Below are positions 16,962 through 26,133 of a stretch of 64,000 nucleotides of DNA, piece after piece. The DNA comes from Devosia naphthalenivorans (GTDB lineage Bacteria; Pseudomonadota; Alphaproteobacteria; Rhizobiales; Devosiaceae). The stretch is from positions 1 through 64,000 of the forward strand of contig NZ_PYVW01000004.1 in NCBI RefSeq assembly GCF_003056355.1. Reading direction: 5' to 3'. The notes beneath the pieces are model-generated. The model ran no database searches, had not been told where the DNA came from, and saw only the letters and a program-made list of their open reading frames with translations. The translations under genes and the position numbers were made by a program. How positions within the stretch are numbered: position 1 is the stretch's first letter; each line of letters begins with the position of its first letter.

Positions 16962-17867
16962 ATGGATTCGTTTGAGCTAAACAAGATCATGGGCGCCGTG
17001 CTTGGCACGCTGTTGTTCGTCATGGGCGCCGGCTTTGTCGCTGAAGCCATCTACCACCCCATCGAGAACCGTGGGCCGGGCTATGCCTTGCCGGAGCCCG
17101 AAGTTGCAGAGGCCGGTGCTCCTGCCGATGCGGCGCCGGAAATTCCGCTTGGCGTGCTGCTGGCCAGCGCAAGCGCCGAACGCGGCGCCAATGCGGTCAA
17201 GAAGTGCCAGTCCTGCCACACCTTCGGTGAGGGCGAGCCCGACAAGCAGGGTCCGCATCTTTTTGACGTGGTGATGCGTCCGGAAGGCAGCGTTCCAGGT
17301 TTTGCCTATTCCGACGCTCTGCTGGCGCACAATGCAGCCGGCGACATCTGGACCTATGAAAACCTCAATGCCTTCCTGACCAAGCCGAGCGATTATGCTC
17401 CCGGCACCAAGATGAACTTTGCCGGCGTGCGCACGCCTGAAGAGCGCGCCGACATCCTGGCCTACCTGCAGACCCTGTCGGCCGATCCAAAGCCATTCCC
17501 GGCAGCCGAGGAAGCTCCAGCGGCTGAACCTGCGGCCGAAGAAGCAGCGCCAGAAGCACCAGCCGAGGATACTGGAGCCGCAGAGACCGTATCGGAAGAG
17601 CCGGCCGAGGATATTGCAGCCCCTGATGAAGTGGTAGCACCAGCCGAAGAACCCGCCGCAGAGCCAGCAGCGCCGGCAGTCGTGACCGATTCGCCGGTTA
17701 CTACGCAGCAGGAAACCCAGGTGGAGGGCACGCCCACCACCAGCGGTCAGGGCGGCTCGCCCGCGCCGCAGGACCAGGTGGATGCGCCTCCGCCGGCAGC
17801 ACCTGCCGCTGCCCCCTCGACCAGCACGCCGGCCCCTGCGACCCCGGCGCCCGCGCCGACGCCATAA
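16962..17867 (+). CDS. Membrane-anchored c-type cytochrome with Pro/Ala-rich tail (CycM type)
   Basis: A 301-residue electron carrier of the alphaproteobacterial CycM/cytochrome c552 type, which links the bc1 complex to terminal oxidases. An uncleaved N-terminal membrane anchor (about residues 9-31) is followed by a periplasmic class I cytochrome c domain. The haem site is CQSCH (82-86), and the distal Met is in GTKMNFAGV. The last about 125 residues are a low-complexity Ala/Glu/Pro tail (AAEEAAPEAPAED and APAPTP), unusual in length for the family. The start at 16962 (MDSFELNKIMG) is the family N-terminus and has GAGA upstream. Confidence 0.92.
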   Translation: MDSFELNKIMGAVLGTLLFVMGAGFVAEAIYHPIENRGPGYALPEPEVAEAGAPADAAPEIPLGVLLASASAERGANAVKKCQSCHTFGEGEPDKQGPHLFDVVMRPEGSVPGFAYSDALLAHNAAGDIWTYENLNAFLTKPSDYAPGTKMNFAGVRTPEERADILAYLQTLSADPKPFPAAEEAPAAEPAAEEAAPEAPAEDTGAAETVSEEPAEDIAAPDEVVAPAEEPAAEPAAPAVVTDSPVTTQQETQVEGTPTTSGQGGSPAPQDQVDAPPPAAPAAAPSTSTPAPATPAPAPTP

Positions 17868-17894
17868 GGGTCTTGGCAACGTCTTATCCAATTC

Positions 17895-17924
17895 AAGCCG
17901 CGCTCCCAAGGGGCGCGGCTTTTT
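17895..17924 (+). terminator. Rho-independent terminator after the cytochrome c gene
   Basis: The stem AGCCGCGC (17896-17903) pairs with GCGCGGCT (17913-17920) and is followed directly by TTTT. It lies 28 bases after the cytochrome c stop and 22 bases before ghrA, so it separates the two genes. Confidence 0.88.
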
Positions 17925-17945
17925 CAATGGGGAACTTTACCGCTC

Positions 17946-18884
17946 ATGTTGTTGCTGCACCTTTCCGATGTTGACGAAGCAGGCTGGGCCAAGCGCTTCA
18001 GCGAAGCGCTGGCGCCCTATCCGGTCGTGCGGCGCGGCGATGATTTCGATCCGGCAGAGGTGCGTTACATCTTTGTGTGGAAGCCCAAGCCGGATGCGTT
18101 CGAAGGTCTGACCGGACTTGAGGCGATATTGTCGCTCGGTGCGGGCGTCGATGCCCTGCTCAAGCATCCTAACCTGCCAGAGCGGCCAATCGTGCGCTTC
18201 GTGGATGAGGATCTGAGCCAGCGCATGAGCGATTATGTGGTTGCCCATGTCACCATGCACCATCGCGGCTATACAAAGTTCCGCGCAGACCAGCACGCCA
18301 GGCGCTGGGACCAGTATTACCCGCCCGCCGCCTCTGAAACGAGCGTGGGCATCATGGGCATGGGGGTTTTGGGCCAGGATGCAGCAGCGCGACTCAAGCC
18401 ATTGGGGTTCGCGTTGCGCAGCTGGAGCCGCACGCCCAAGATCATCGAGGGTGTCGAGGGATTTGCTGGAACCGAACAGTTCGACGAATTTCTCGCGGGA
18501 ACCGACATCCTGGTGAATTTGCTGCCGCTGACGCCGGAAACGACCGGTATTCTAAACACCGATACCTTCGGCAAGCTGCGGCGTGGCAAACTGCTGGGCG
18601 GCCCGGCAATCGTCAATGCGGCACGCGGCGGGCACCAGCGCGAGGCCGATATCGTCAAGGCGCTGCAAGACGGCACGCTGGGAGCAGCGAGCCTCGACGT
18701 GTTCGAGGTGGAACCCCTGCCCCAGGACAGCCCGCTATGGGACGTCCCCAATTGCTACATCACCCCGCATGTGGCCGCGATTTCCAATGAAGCCTCGGGC
18801 GTGCGGTATTTTTCGAGCATCATTGGGGACCACCGGGAGGGAAAGCCCCTGATCAATGTGGTGGATCGCAGCCGCGGGTATTGA
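17946..18884 (+). CDS. ghrA: Glyoxylate/hydroxypyruvate reductase A (D-2-hydroxyacid dehydrogenase)
   Basis: A 312-residue NAD(P)-dependent D-2-hydroxyacid dehydrogenase of the GhrA type, reducing glyoxylate to glycolate and hydroxypyruvate to glycerate. The nucleotide-binding motif is GIMGMGVLGQDAA (about 135-147). Catalytic residues are Arg in VNAARGG, Glu in DVFEVEPLP and His in TPHVAAIS. Its length and the GhrA-like N-terminus without the usual long catalytic half support the subfamily. Substrate preference is inferred from similarity only. Confidence 0.9.
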   Translation: MLLLHLSDVDEAGWAKRFSEALAPYPVVRRGDDFDPAEVRYIFVWKPKPDAFEGLTGLEAILSLGAGVDALLKHPNLPERPIVRFVDEDLSQRMSDYVVAHVTMHHRGYTKFRADQHARRWDQYYPPAASETSVGIMGMGVLGQDAAARLKPLGFALRSWSRTPKIIEGVEGFAGTEQFDEFLAGTDILVNLLPLTPETTGILNTDTFGKLRRGKLLGGPAIVNAARGGHQREADIVKALQDGTLGAASLDVFEVEPLPQDSPLWDVPNCYITPHVAAISNEASGVRYFSSIIGDHREGKPLINVVDRSRGY

Positions 18885-18892
18885 GGTGCTTT

Positions 18893-19012
18893 CCCTTCTC
18901 CCCTGAGGGGAGAAGGTGGCCCGCAGGGCCGGATAAGGGGTTCAGACTCAGAGCTTGAGCCGATGGCCTTCACCCCTCACCCCAACCCTCTCCCCTGAGG
19001 GGCGAGGGGCGA
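18893..19012. repeat. Repeat C: paired CTCCCCTGAGGGG stem-loops
   Basis: Two related stem-loop modules facing each other between ghrA and the aminopeptidase gene. The first has CTTCTCCCC-TGA-GGGGAGAAG (18895-18915) followed by GTGGCCCGCAGGGCCGGATA. The second, at about 18970-19010, has CACCCCTCACCCCAACCCTC followed by TCCCCTGAGGGGCGAGGGG. This type of intergenic repeat is widespread in Proteobacteria. Here it sits between two convergent genes and may end both transcripts. Confidence 0.8.
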
Positions 19013-19041
19013 AAGAGCCGGCAATATCGCTCCTTAGTACC

Positions 19042-20391
19042 CTACCCGCCATAGCGCTTCTTGAGCACCCCATAAACAGCGCGAATACCGTGGTCGGTGC
19101 CGCCAACCGGGCGGCCCGGCCGGGCTTCGGGTGCCCAGGCCATGATGTCCAGATGCACCCAGACGCGTGCCTTCTCGACGAACCGGCGCATGAACAGCGC
19201 TGCGGTGATCGAGCCGGCAAAACCGCCGCTGCCGGCATTGTTGACGTCGGCGATCTTGGATTTCATCATCGCGTCATAGGGCGACCAAAGCGGCATCTGC
19301 CAGAGCGGGTCGTCGGCGAGCAGGCCTTGCGCCATCAGCTCGCGCGCCAGATCGTCGTCGGTCGAATAGAGCGCAGGTAATTCCGGACCAAGGGCGACGC
19401 GGGCGGCTCCGGTCAGCGTTGCCATGTCGATCAGCAGGTCGGGCGCTTCTTCATCGGCGAGCGCCAGCGCATCGGCCAGGATCAGCCGGCCCTCGGCATC
19501 GGTATTGCCGATCTCGACGGTGATGCCCTTGCGCGAGGGCAGCACGTCGCCGGGGCGGAAGCTGTCGCCGGCAATGGCGTTCTCGACGATGGGGATCAAC
19601 ACCCGCAGGCGAACCTTCAGACCCGCCGACACGACGGCGCTGGCAAGGCCCAGCACGTTGGCGGCGCCGCCCATGTCCTTTTTCATCAGCAACATGCCCG
19701 TGGCGCTTTTGATGTCGAGCCCGCCGGTGTCGAAGGTGACGCCCTTGCCGACCAGGGTCACCTTGGGGTCGTTCTCGTCGCCCCAGACCAGATCGAGCAG
19801 GCGCGGCTGTTGCGTCGCGGCGCGGCCAACGGCGTGGATCATCGGGAAATTGGCGGCGAGCAGATCATCGCCCACGATGGCGCGCAGGCGCATGCCGCTT
19901 TTGTCGGCAAAGTCGCGGATGGCCGCCTCGAAGGCATCGGGGCCCAGATCATTGGTGGGGGTATTGATGAGATCGCGCGCGAGGACCGCCGCATCGACCA
20001 GCCGGTCGATCTCGGCAGCATCGGCATCGGCGGGTGCCACGAGACGCGGGGCAGGCTTGCCCTTGCGGTAGCGGTCAAAGCGATAGGCACCGAGCCGGAA
20101 GCCGACGGCGGCAAGCACTGGGTCGCCATAGGCACCCTCAAAATGGTAGTCGCCTTCCGCCAGGGCCGCGCCGGCAAGGCCGAGCACCAGGGCGGAACGA
20201 GCTTCGGCTTTGCCCATGCCAAAGAGATAGCCGGTGACTTCCCCTGCCCCGCCCGGCAGCGCCAGCAAACGGCCAAGCTGGCCCGTGAAACTGTTGGCAG
20301 CGGCCCAAGCCAGGTTGGTTGCCGACAGACCGGCGGCTTCAAGGCCATCCTCTTCGAAGGCGATGATCGGCAGCGACGATGTTTGCGGCAT
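19042..20391 (-). CDS. M17 family leucyl aminopeptidase
   Basis: A 449-residue cytosolic metallopeptidase that removes N-terminal residues from peptides. The M17 catalytic domain is intact: VGKGVTFDTGGLDIK (metal Lys and Asp), MKKDMGGAANVLG, and NTDAEGRLILADAL with the signature metal and catalytic residues. The N-terminal domain is shorter than in E. coli PepA, resembling the PepB/alphaproteobacterial type. The ATG at 20391 has GGAG nine bases upstream; the GTG six bases earlier has too short a spacing. Confidence 0.93.
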   Translation of the reverse strand: MPQTSSLPIIAFEEDGLEAAGLSATNLAWAAANSFTGQLGRLLALPGGAGEVTGYLFGMGKAEARSALVLGLAGAALAEGDYHFEGAYGDPVLAAVGFRLGAYRFDRYRKGKPAPRLVAPADADAAEIDRLVDAAVLARDLINTPTNDLGPDAFEAAIRDFADKSGMRLRAIVGDDLLAANFPMIHAVGRAATQQPRLLDLVWGDENDPKVTLVGKGVTFDTGGLDIKSATGMLLMKKDMGGAANVLGLASAVVSAGLKVRLRVLIPIVENAIAGDSFRPGDVLPSRKGITVEIGNTDAEGRLILADALALADEEAPDLLIDMATLTGAARVALGPELPALYSTDDDLARELMAQGLLADDPLWQMPLWSPYDAMMKSKIADVNNAGSGGFAGSITAALFMRRFVEKARVWVHLDIMAWAPEARPGRPVGGTDHGIRAVYGVLKKRYGG

Positions 20392-20536
20392 TGGCACAGG
20401 CTCCGGGGCAGGATTTTGCGGGCAACCTAGCGGGCGCCGACAGTCCTCACAACGGGACAGAGCCCCCTTTTAACACCACGTTAGGGTTAATGATTTATTG
20501 CATGAGCAGCTTGGCGCGATGCCACAGGAGTTGCCC

Positions 20537-21301
20537 GTGACGCCCCGGAACCGCTTTTCGACAACCATGCGTGCCATGCTTGTGGCGGGGGTGGCGGCGT
20601 TGGCGCTGGGAGCCTGTGCATCCAACCGCATGCCCCCACCCGACTATTCCGGCCGCCCGGCAGCGCAGAGCCAGCAGACGCTGGCCGAGCTCACCAAGCG
20701 CTACAAGGCCAATCCTAAGGACAAGGCCACCATCATCCATTATGCCGCGGCCCTTCGCGCGGCGGGCCAGAGCCAGCAGGCCGTGGCCGCGCTGGAAGTG
20801 GGCGTTGCCACCTATCCGCGTGATCCCGATATCACGGTTGCCTATGCCAAGGCGCTGACTGCCGACGGACGGTTCGAGCAATCGCTGACCCTGCTCGATG
20901 GCGTCATCCGCCCGGACGCGCCGGACTGGAATGCCCTGCTGGTGAAAGGCGCAACGCTGGACCAGCTCGGCCGCAACCAGGAAGCGCGCCACATCTATGA
21001 GCAGGCCCTGGTCGCCGCGCCGGGGGAAGCCTCCATCGAGGCAAATCTAGGCCTGTCCTATGCCATGACCAATGATCTGGGCGCTGCCGAGCGGCACTTG
21101 CGCCGGGCCGTGCAGATGCGCGGGGCCAACAGCCAGATCAGGCAGAACCTGGCGCTGATCGTCGGCCTGCAGGGCCGGTTCGACGAATCCCGCGCCATCT
21201 ATGCCGCGGAATTGCCGCCTCAGCAGGTGGAGAACAACATGAACTATGTGCGGGCGCTGCTGACGCAGCAGAACCGCTGGGATGCCATCGCCAAGAGTTA
21301 A
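20537..21301 (+). CDS. tadD: TadD-like tetratricopeptide pilus assembly lipoprotein
   Basis: A 254-residue secreted protein of TPR helices, most like TadD, the lipoprotein that assists Flp pilus secretin assembly. The N-terminus has a signal sequence ending in the lipobox LALGAC. TPR-type helical pairs run from about residue 55 to 240, for example AALRAAGQSQQAVAALEVG and LGLSYAMTNDLGAAERHL. The GTG start at 20537 has AGGAG six bases upstream; ATG codons further up lack one. It is on the opposite strand to the rest of the tad operon and converges on tadC, with two bases between the stops. Confidence 0.87.
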   Translation: MTPRNRFSTTMRAMLVAGVAALALGACASNRMPPPDYSGRPAAQSQQTLAELTKRYKANPKDKATIIHYAAALRAAGQSQQAVAALEVGVATYPRDPDITVAYAKALTADGRFEQSLTLLDGVIRPDAPDWNALLVKGATLDQLGRNQEARHIYEQALVAAPGEASIEANLGLSYAMTNDLGAAERHLRRAVQMRGANSQIRQNLALIVGLQGRFDESRAIYAAELPPQQVENNMNYVRALLTQQNRWDAIAKS

Positions 21302-21303
21302 GG

Positions 21304-22314
21304 CTAGCCCGCGCCGCCATTGGCCACGCCGCCCGGCCCGAAGATCTTGAGCATGGCCGGCGCGATGATAACGATGAACAGCACCGGCAGGAAGAACAGG
21401 ATCAGCGGCACGGTCAGCTTTGGCGGCAGCGAGGCGGCCTTTTTCTCGGCATCCATCATGCGCATCTCGCGGCCTTCCTCGGCCATCACGCGCAGCGCCT
21501 GGCCAACTGAAGTGCCGTAGCGATCGGCCTGGATCAGCGCCGTCATTACCGACTTGACGCCATCAAGGCCGGTGCGGCGGCCCAGATTTTCATAGGCGCG
21601 GCCACGGTCTTCGAGGAATGACAGTTCAGCCGTGGTCAGCGTGAGTTCTTCGGCCAGTTCCGCGCTTTGCTGGCCGATCTCCTTGGCGACGCGCTTGAAG
21701 GCGTGCTCCATGGACATGCCGGCTTCCACGCAGAGCAGCAGCAGATCGAGGCAATCGGGCCATGCCCGCTTGATGGAGAACTGGCGCTTGGTGGTGTTGT
21801 TCTTCAAAAGGATCATGGGCAGATAGCTGCCCACAATGCCACCGCCAATGGCGTAGACCAAGTTCAGATAGAGCGGGCGCTCGCCGGGGTTGAGGAACAC
21901 CAGATAGACCGCCAGCGCCAGGAAGAACCCGATCGGCGTGGCAAAGCGCATGAACAGGAAGGTGGTCAGATGCCCCTGCCCGCGATAGCCGGCCATGGCC
22001 AGCTTATCGACGGTAGCATCGTCCTGGAACGCCTTCTTGAGGTCGAACCGCTCGACGATGGTCTTCATGTAGGTCTTGGTTTCGGCATTGCGGCGAATGC
22101 CCCGGCCATCGGCCACGGCGGCGCCGCCACGCAGGCGCGCCATCTCTTCGGCACGCATCTTCTCACGCTCCAGCGCGACGCGCTTGATCCGCTGCTTCAT
22201 CTCGGATTTGACGATGAAGCTGGAGCCGAAGGTAAACACCACCGCAGCCGCTGAAATAGCAGCCAGAACGGAGATCAGGAATTCACGACTGCCCAGCAGG
22301 GCGACGATGTTCAC
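21304..22314 (-). CDS. tadC: Type II secretion system F family protein TadC
   Basis: A 336-residue inner-membrane platform protein of the Flp (Tad) pilus. An N-terminal membrane segment (about 10-34), a central basic cytoplasmic region, and the T2SSF domain with CLDLLLLCVEAGMSMEHAF and LIQADRYGTSVGQALRVMAEE are followed by a C-terminal membrane helix PLILFFLPVLFIVIIAPAM. The start is a GTG with AGGAG seven bases upstream. It is the last gene of the cpaB-tadC operon. Confidence 0.93.
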   Translation of the reverse strand: MNIVALLGSREFLISVLAAISAAAVVFTFGSSFIVKSEMKQRIKRVALEREKMRAEEMARLRGGAAVADGRGIRRNAETKTYMKTIVERFDLKKAFQDDATVDKLAMAGYRGQGHLTTFLFMRFATPIGFFLALAVYLVFLNPGERPLYLNLVYAIGGGIVGSYLPMILLKNNTTKRQFSIKRAWPDCLDLLLLCVEAGMSMEHAFKRVAKEIGQQSAELAEELTLTTAELSFLEDRGRAYENLGRRTGLDGVKSVMTALIQADRYGTSVGQALRVMAEEGREMRMMDAEKKAASLPPKLTVPLILFFLPVLFIVIIAPAMLKIFGPGGVANGGAG

Positions 22315-22323
22315 GGCGCGCTC

Positions 22324-23298
22324 CTAATACTCGAACTTGACCATGCGGCTCATCACGAACACGCCCATCGAGAGCATGACCACGCCCACCCCCAGCCAGA
22401 TAAATCCCAGCGTGCTGGAGACCAGCGGCAGCAAATAGGTCGGTGAGGTGATCGAAACCAGGATGGCGACCACGAAGGGTAGCGAGCCGATGATGCCGGC
22501 CGAGGCCTTGGCTTCGGACGACATGGCCTTGATCTTCTGCTTCATCTTCTTGCGATTGCGCAGCACCTTGGCGAGGTTGCCCAGGGCTTCGCTGAGATTG
22601 CCGCCCGCCTGCTGCTGAACGGTGATGACCACGACGAAGAAATTGACTTCCGGCAGGGGCACACGGTCGAGCAGGACGCCGACGGCCTCGGTCATGGACA
22701 TGCCGAAGGACTGCTGATCGAGAACGCGGCCAAATTCGGACTTCACGGGTTCCTTGGCGTCCTTGGCGACCACACGGATGGAATCGTTGAGCGGCAGGCC
22801 GGTCTTGACGCCGCGAACGATAGCTTCGACGGCATTGGGCAGTTCATCGAGGAACTTGCTCTGATACTTCTTGCGCTTGCGGCTGACCCACCAGCGCGGG
22901 CCCAGATAAGCTGCGGCCACGCCAAACACCGGCGCCAGGAATACCGGCACTTGCACCAGCATCAGCACTACGGTGAGCGCCACCCCGAAGATGATGCTGT
23001 TGCGGATGAAAGCCGCCGGCTTCATGGTCATGCCGGCCTGGAACAGCAGGCGCGACAGGGTCAGCCGTTTCCTGGCGTTGAGCGAAGCGTTTTGCTGCTT
23101 GAGGACGCGCTGGACGTCCTTGCGGCGCTGATCGCGATTGCGGGCCGCATCGGTCTCGGCGCGGTTCACGCGTATGTCGCCCTGCAGCGCCTTGCGCCGT
23201 TGCTCGGCCCTGCCGCCCCCCATGGCGGCGGGCACCAGGGCAAAGCCCAGCGCCCCCACGGTCACCATAGCCAGCACTGCGACGAGGATCAGGTTCAT
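22324..23298 (-). CDS. tadB: Type II secretion system F family protein TadB
   Basis: A 324-residue inner-membrane platform partner of TadC. It has an N-terminal membrane helix, a basic cytoplasmic stretch (AEQRRKALQGDIRVNR), membrane helices near residues 95-130, and the T2SSF domain with ELPNAVEAIVRGVKTGLPLN and VQQQAGGNLSEALGNLAKVL. Two more membrane segments close the protein. It ends nine bases before tadC and starts four bases after cpaF. Confidence 0.93.
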   Translation of the reverse strand: MNLILVAVLAMVTVGALGFALVPAAMGGGRAEQRRKALQGDIRVNRAETDAARNRDQRRKDVQRVLKQQNASLNARKRLTLSRLLFQAGMTMKPAAFIRNSIIFGVALTVVLMLVQVPVFLAPVFGVAAAYLGPRWWVSRKRKKYQSKFLDELPNAVEAIVRGVKTGLPLNDSIRVVAKDAKEPVKSEFGRVLDQQSFGMSMTEAVGVLLDRVPLPEVNFFVVVITVQQQAGGNLSEALGNLAKVLRNRKKMKQKIKAMSSEAKASAGIIGSLPFVVAILVSITSPTYLLPLVSSTLGFIWLGVGVVMLSMGVFVMSRMVKFEY

Positions 23299-23302
23299 GG
23301 CT

Positions 23303-24796
23303 TCAGGAATCCAGCAGTTCGCGCTGTTCGGTGTTGGACTTTTCGAGTGCTTCGACGAGATTGGCTTCTTCGTTGAAGTAGCGGGCCCGCTCGGCGAACT
23401 GCGGCTTGGTGATGCCGGTCGAGCGGTGGCGGCCGACCAGCATGCCGTTCGAATCTTCGCCGATGATGTCGTAGAGGAAAATGTCCTGCGTCACGATCAC
23501 GTCGCCTTCCATCCCAAGAATCTCGGTGATGTGGGTGATGCGGCGCGAGCCATCGCGCAGGCGCGCGGCCTGCACCACGACGTCGATGGATGAAGTGATC
23601 ATCTCGCGGATAGTGCGGCTGGGCAGCGAATAGCCGCCCATGGTGATCATGGATTCAAGGCGCGACAGGGCTTCACGCGGGCTGTTGGCGTGCAGCGTGC
23701 CCATGGAGCCGTCATGGCCCGTGTTCATGGCCTGGAGCAGATCGAAGCTCTCGGGGCCACGAACTTCGCCGACGATGATGCGTTCGGGGCGCATACGCAG
23801 GCAGTTCTTGATGAGATCGCGCATGGTGATCTCGCCTTCGCCTTCGAGGTTCGGCGGACGGGTTTCGAGACGGACGACGTGCGGCTGCTGCAGCTGGAGT
23901 TCAGCCGAGTCTTCGCAGGTGATGACGCGCTCGTCTTTTTCGATGAACGCGGTGAGGCAGTTGAGCAGCGTCGTCTTGCCCGAACCGGTACCACCCGAAA
24001 TCAGCACATTGGCCCGCACCCGGCCCAGGATGCGCAGCACCTCGGCGCCTTCGGGGGAGATGGAATTGTATTTGACCAGCTGCTGGAGGGTCAGCTTGTC
24101 CTTCTTGAACTTTCGGATGGTGAGCGCTGCACCATCGATGGCGAGCGGCGGCGCGATGACGTTGACGCGCGAACCGTCCGGCAGGCGGGCGTCACAGATC
24201 GGCGAGCTTTCATCGACGCGGCGGCCGACCTGGCTGACGATGCGCTGGCAGACGTTCATCAAATGCGCATCGTCACGGAAGCGCACATTGGTCAGCTTCA
24301 CCTTGCCGGCGACTTCGATGTAGCAACGCTGGGAGCCATTCACCATGATATCGGCGATGTCGTCGCGCGCCAGCAGCGGCTCGAGCGGGCCATAGCCCAG
24401 CACGTCGTTGCAGATGTCCTCGAGCAGGTCTTCCTGCTCGGAGATGGACATGATGATGGATTTGAGCGCGATGATCTCGGCGACGATATCGCGGATTTCC
24501 TCGCGCGCCGCATCCTGCTCCATGGTGGCGAGTTGGCTGAGGTCGATGGAATCGATCAACGCATTGAAGATGGCCGACTTGGTCTGGAAATATTCCTTGT
24601 CGCGCGCCGCTTCCGCAGGGGCGCGCACGTCGATGACGTCTTCGCTGCTCCGCATGCGGGCGGCCATGGCGTCGCTTTCCGCGGCCCGCTTGATCTGTGC
24701 AGGGGTATCGACCCGCGGCGGTGCGCTGGGGATCGGGCGCGCGACTTCGCTGACGCCCGGGGTGTTGCCACCAAATGATGTGCGCTTACCAAACAT
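23303..24796 (-). CDS. cpaF: CpaF/TadA family secretion ATPase
   Basis: A 497-residue hexameric ATPase that powers Flp pilus assembly at the inner membrane. The Walker A motif is SGGTGSGKTTLLN (about residue 268-280), followed by the Asp box VITCEDSAELQL, the Walker B region RPERIIVGEVRGPE, and a His box MGTLHANSPREALSR. An N-terminal helical domain of about 100 residues precedes the CpaF core, as is usual in alphaproteobacteria. It is followed closely by tadB. Confidence 0.96.
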   Translation of the reverse strand: MFGKRTSFGGNTPGVSEVARPIPSAPPRVDTPAQIKRAAESDAMAARMRSSEDVIDVRAPAEAARDKEYFQTKSAIFNALIDSIDLSQLATMEQDAAREEIRDIVAEIIALKSIIMSISEQEDLLEDICNDVLGYGPLEPLLARDDIADIMVNGSQRCYIEVAGKVKLTNVRFRDDAHLMNVCQRIVSQVGRRVDESSPICDARLPDGSRVNVIAPPLAIDGAALTIRKFKKDKLTLQQLVKYNSISPEGAEVLRILGRVRANVLISGGTGSGKTTLLNCLTAFIEKDERVITCEDSAELQLQQPHVVRLETRPPNLEGEGEITMRDLIKNCLRMRPERIIVGEVRGPESFDLLQAMNTGHDGSMGTLHANSPREALSRLESMITMGGYSLPSRTIREMITSSIDVVVQAARLRDGSRRITHITEILGMEGDVIVTQDIFLYDIIGEDSNGMLVGRHRSTGITKPQFAERARYFNEEANLVEALEKSNTEQRELLDS

Positions 24797-24823
24797 GGTC
24801 GTCCTATCGTTTCAACGGACCGT

Positions 24824-26095
24824 TCAGGCCCGCTTCTTGAGGAACGAGGGCAGCTTCATCAGGCTTGATGACTTGCCCCCGATATGGGCCGCATTGCGCC
24901 CGGTAACATGCATGCCGATAGCGCGATAAACTTCGTTGATCTTGTTGTTGGCCGCGACCTCAGCGATCATCTGACCGTTATTGGCGGCGGTGCCGAACAG
25001 GGCCGCGTCGAACGGGATCTGGCCCAGCAACTGGCATTCGACCGACTGGGCGAACTCGCCTGGACTGATTTCGGGACGGCGCGGCATCCCCACCTGGTTG
25101 AGCACGAGGCATGGTGCGCTCTCGGTCGGGCGAAGGGCCTTGACGGTATCGGCAAGGTTCTTGGCATTGCGCAGATTGGCCAGGTCCGGCTCGGCGACGA
25201 TCACCACTTCGTCGATGGTCGCAAGCGTCTGGCGGACCCAGGCATTCCAGGCGTGGGGGATATCGAGCACCACGACGGGCATGGTGTTCTGGCACATCTC
25301 GATGACGGATTCGAACTCGCGCTCTTCGAAATCGAAGGTGCGATCCAGCGTCACGGGAGCCGTCAGCAGGTTGATGTGGCTGGCCGCCTTGCTCATCAGG
25401 CGGTCGAGCATGGTCTGGTCAACCTTCTGGTTGGCCGTGATGGCATCGGCCAGCCCATGCGGGGGGTCCTGATTGAAGTTGAGGCCCGCCGTGCCGAAGG
25501 GCAGATCCATATCGAGGATCACGCTATCCTGCCGCAGCACGGTTGCGATCGCCCAGCACACATTATGCGCCACGGTGGAACCGCCGGCGCCGCCCTTGGC
25601 GGACACGAAGCCCACTGTGCGCCCGATGGGTGCGGCATTCTCGGACGCGAACAGCTCGGTTATCGCCGTCACGATCTGCTGCGCCGTTGCGGGCAGCACG
25701 ATGTATTCCGAGATGCCCGAGCGGATCAGTTCGCGATAGAGCACCACGTCATTTGCATGGCCAAGCACGACGACCCGCGTCGAGGCATCGCAGACCTCGG
25801 CGAGACGTTCCAGCGCCTTGGGAATTTCGCCCGGCGAGAGAACCGTCTCGACGATGATCAGGTTCGGCGTCGGATTGGATTTGTAGGTTTCCACCGCGCC
25901 GTCGATGCCCCCATTATGGGTGGTCAGCGCGACCTTGGACATGCGCCGGTCATGAATGGCGCTCTCCACCAATTGGGCCGTCTGCGAGTTCTCACAGAAC
26001 GCCTGAATGGTGATGCGCGGAATGAGGCGCGCGCCCGGAGCAATATCTGCTGCGGGCTCTTCCTTTGCTCGGACGTCAGGGGTGAGGAAACTCAT
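24824..26095 (-). CDS. cpaE: CpaE/TadZ family pilus localisation ATPase
   Basis: A 423-residue MinD/ParA-like protein that positions the Tad pilus machine, often at the cell pole. The N-terminal half is a receiver-like domain (LIIVETVLSPGEIPKALERL). The C-terminal ATPase domain has the deviant Walker A KGGAGGSTVAHN and the DMDLPFGTAGL block. The ATG has AAGGAG ten bases upstream. In most relatives cpaD lies between cpaC and cpaE; here only 38 bases separate them. Confidence 0.93.
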   Translation of the reverse strand: MSFLTPDVRAKEEPAADIAPGARLIPRITIQAFCENSQTAQLVESAIHDRRMSKVALTTHNGGIDGAVETYKSNPTPNLIIVETVLSPGEIPKALERLAEVCDASTRVVVLGHANDVVLYRELIRSGISEYIVLPATAQQIVTAITELFASENAAPIGRTVGFVSAKGGAGGSTVAHNVCWAIATVLRQDSVILDMDLPFGTAGLNFNQDPPHGLADAITANQKVDQTMLDRLMSKAASHINLLTAPVTLDRTFDFEEREFESVIEMCQNTMPVVVLDIPHAWNAWVRQTLATIDEVVIVAEPDLANLRNAKNLADTVKALRPTESAPCLVLNQVGMPRRPEISPGEFAQSVECQLLGQIPFDAALFGTAANNGQMIAEVAANNKINEVYRAIGMHVTGRNAAHIGGKSSSLMKLPSFLKKRA

Positions 26096-26133
26096 GAAAC
26101 AAACACTCCTTCGCCAGGGATCATCGCTTTTCC

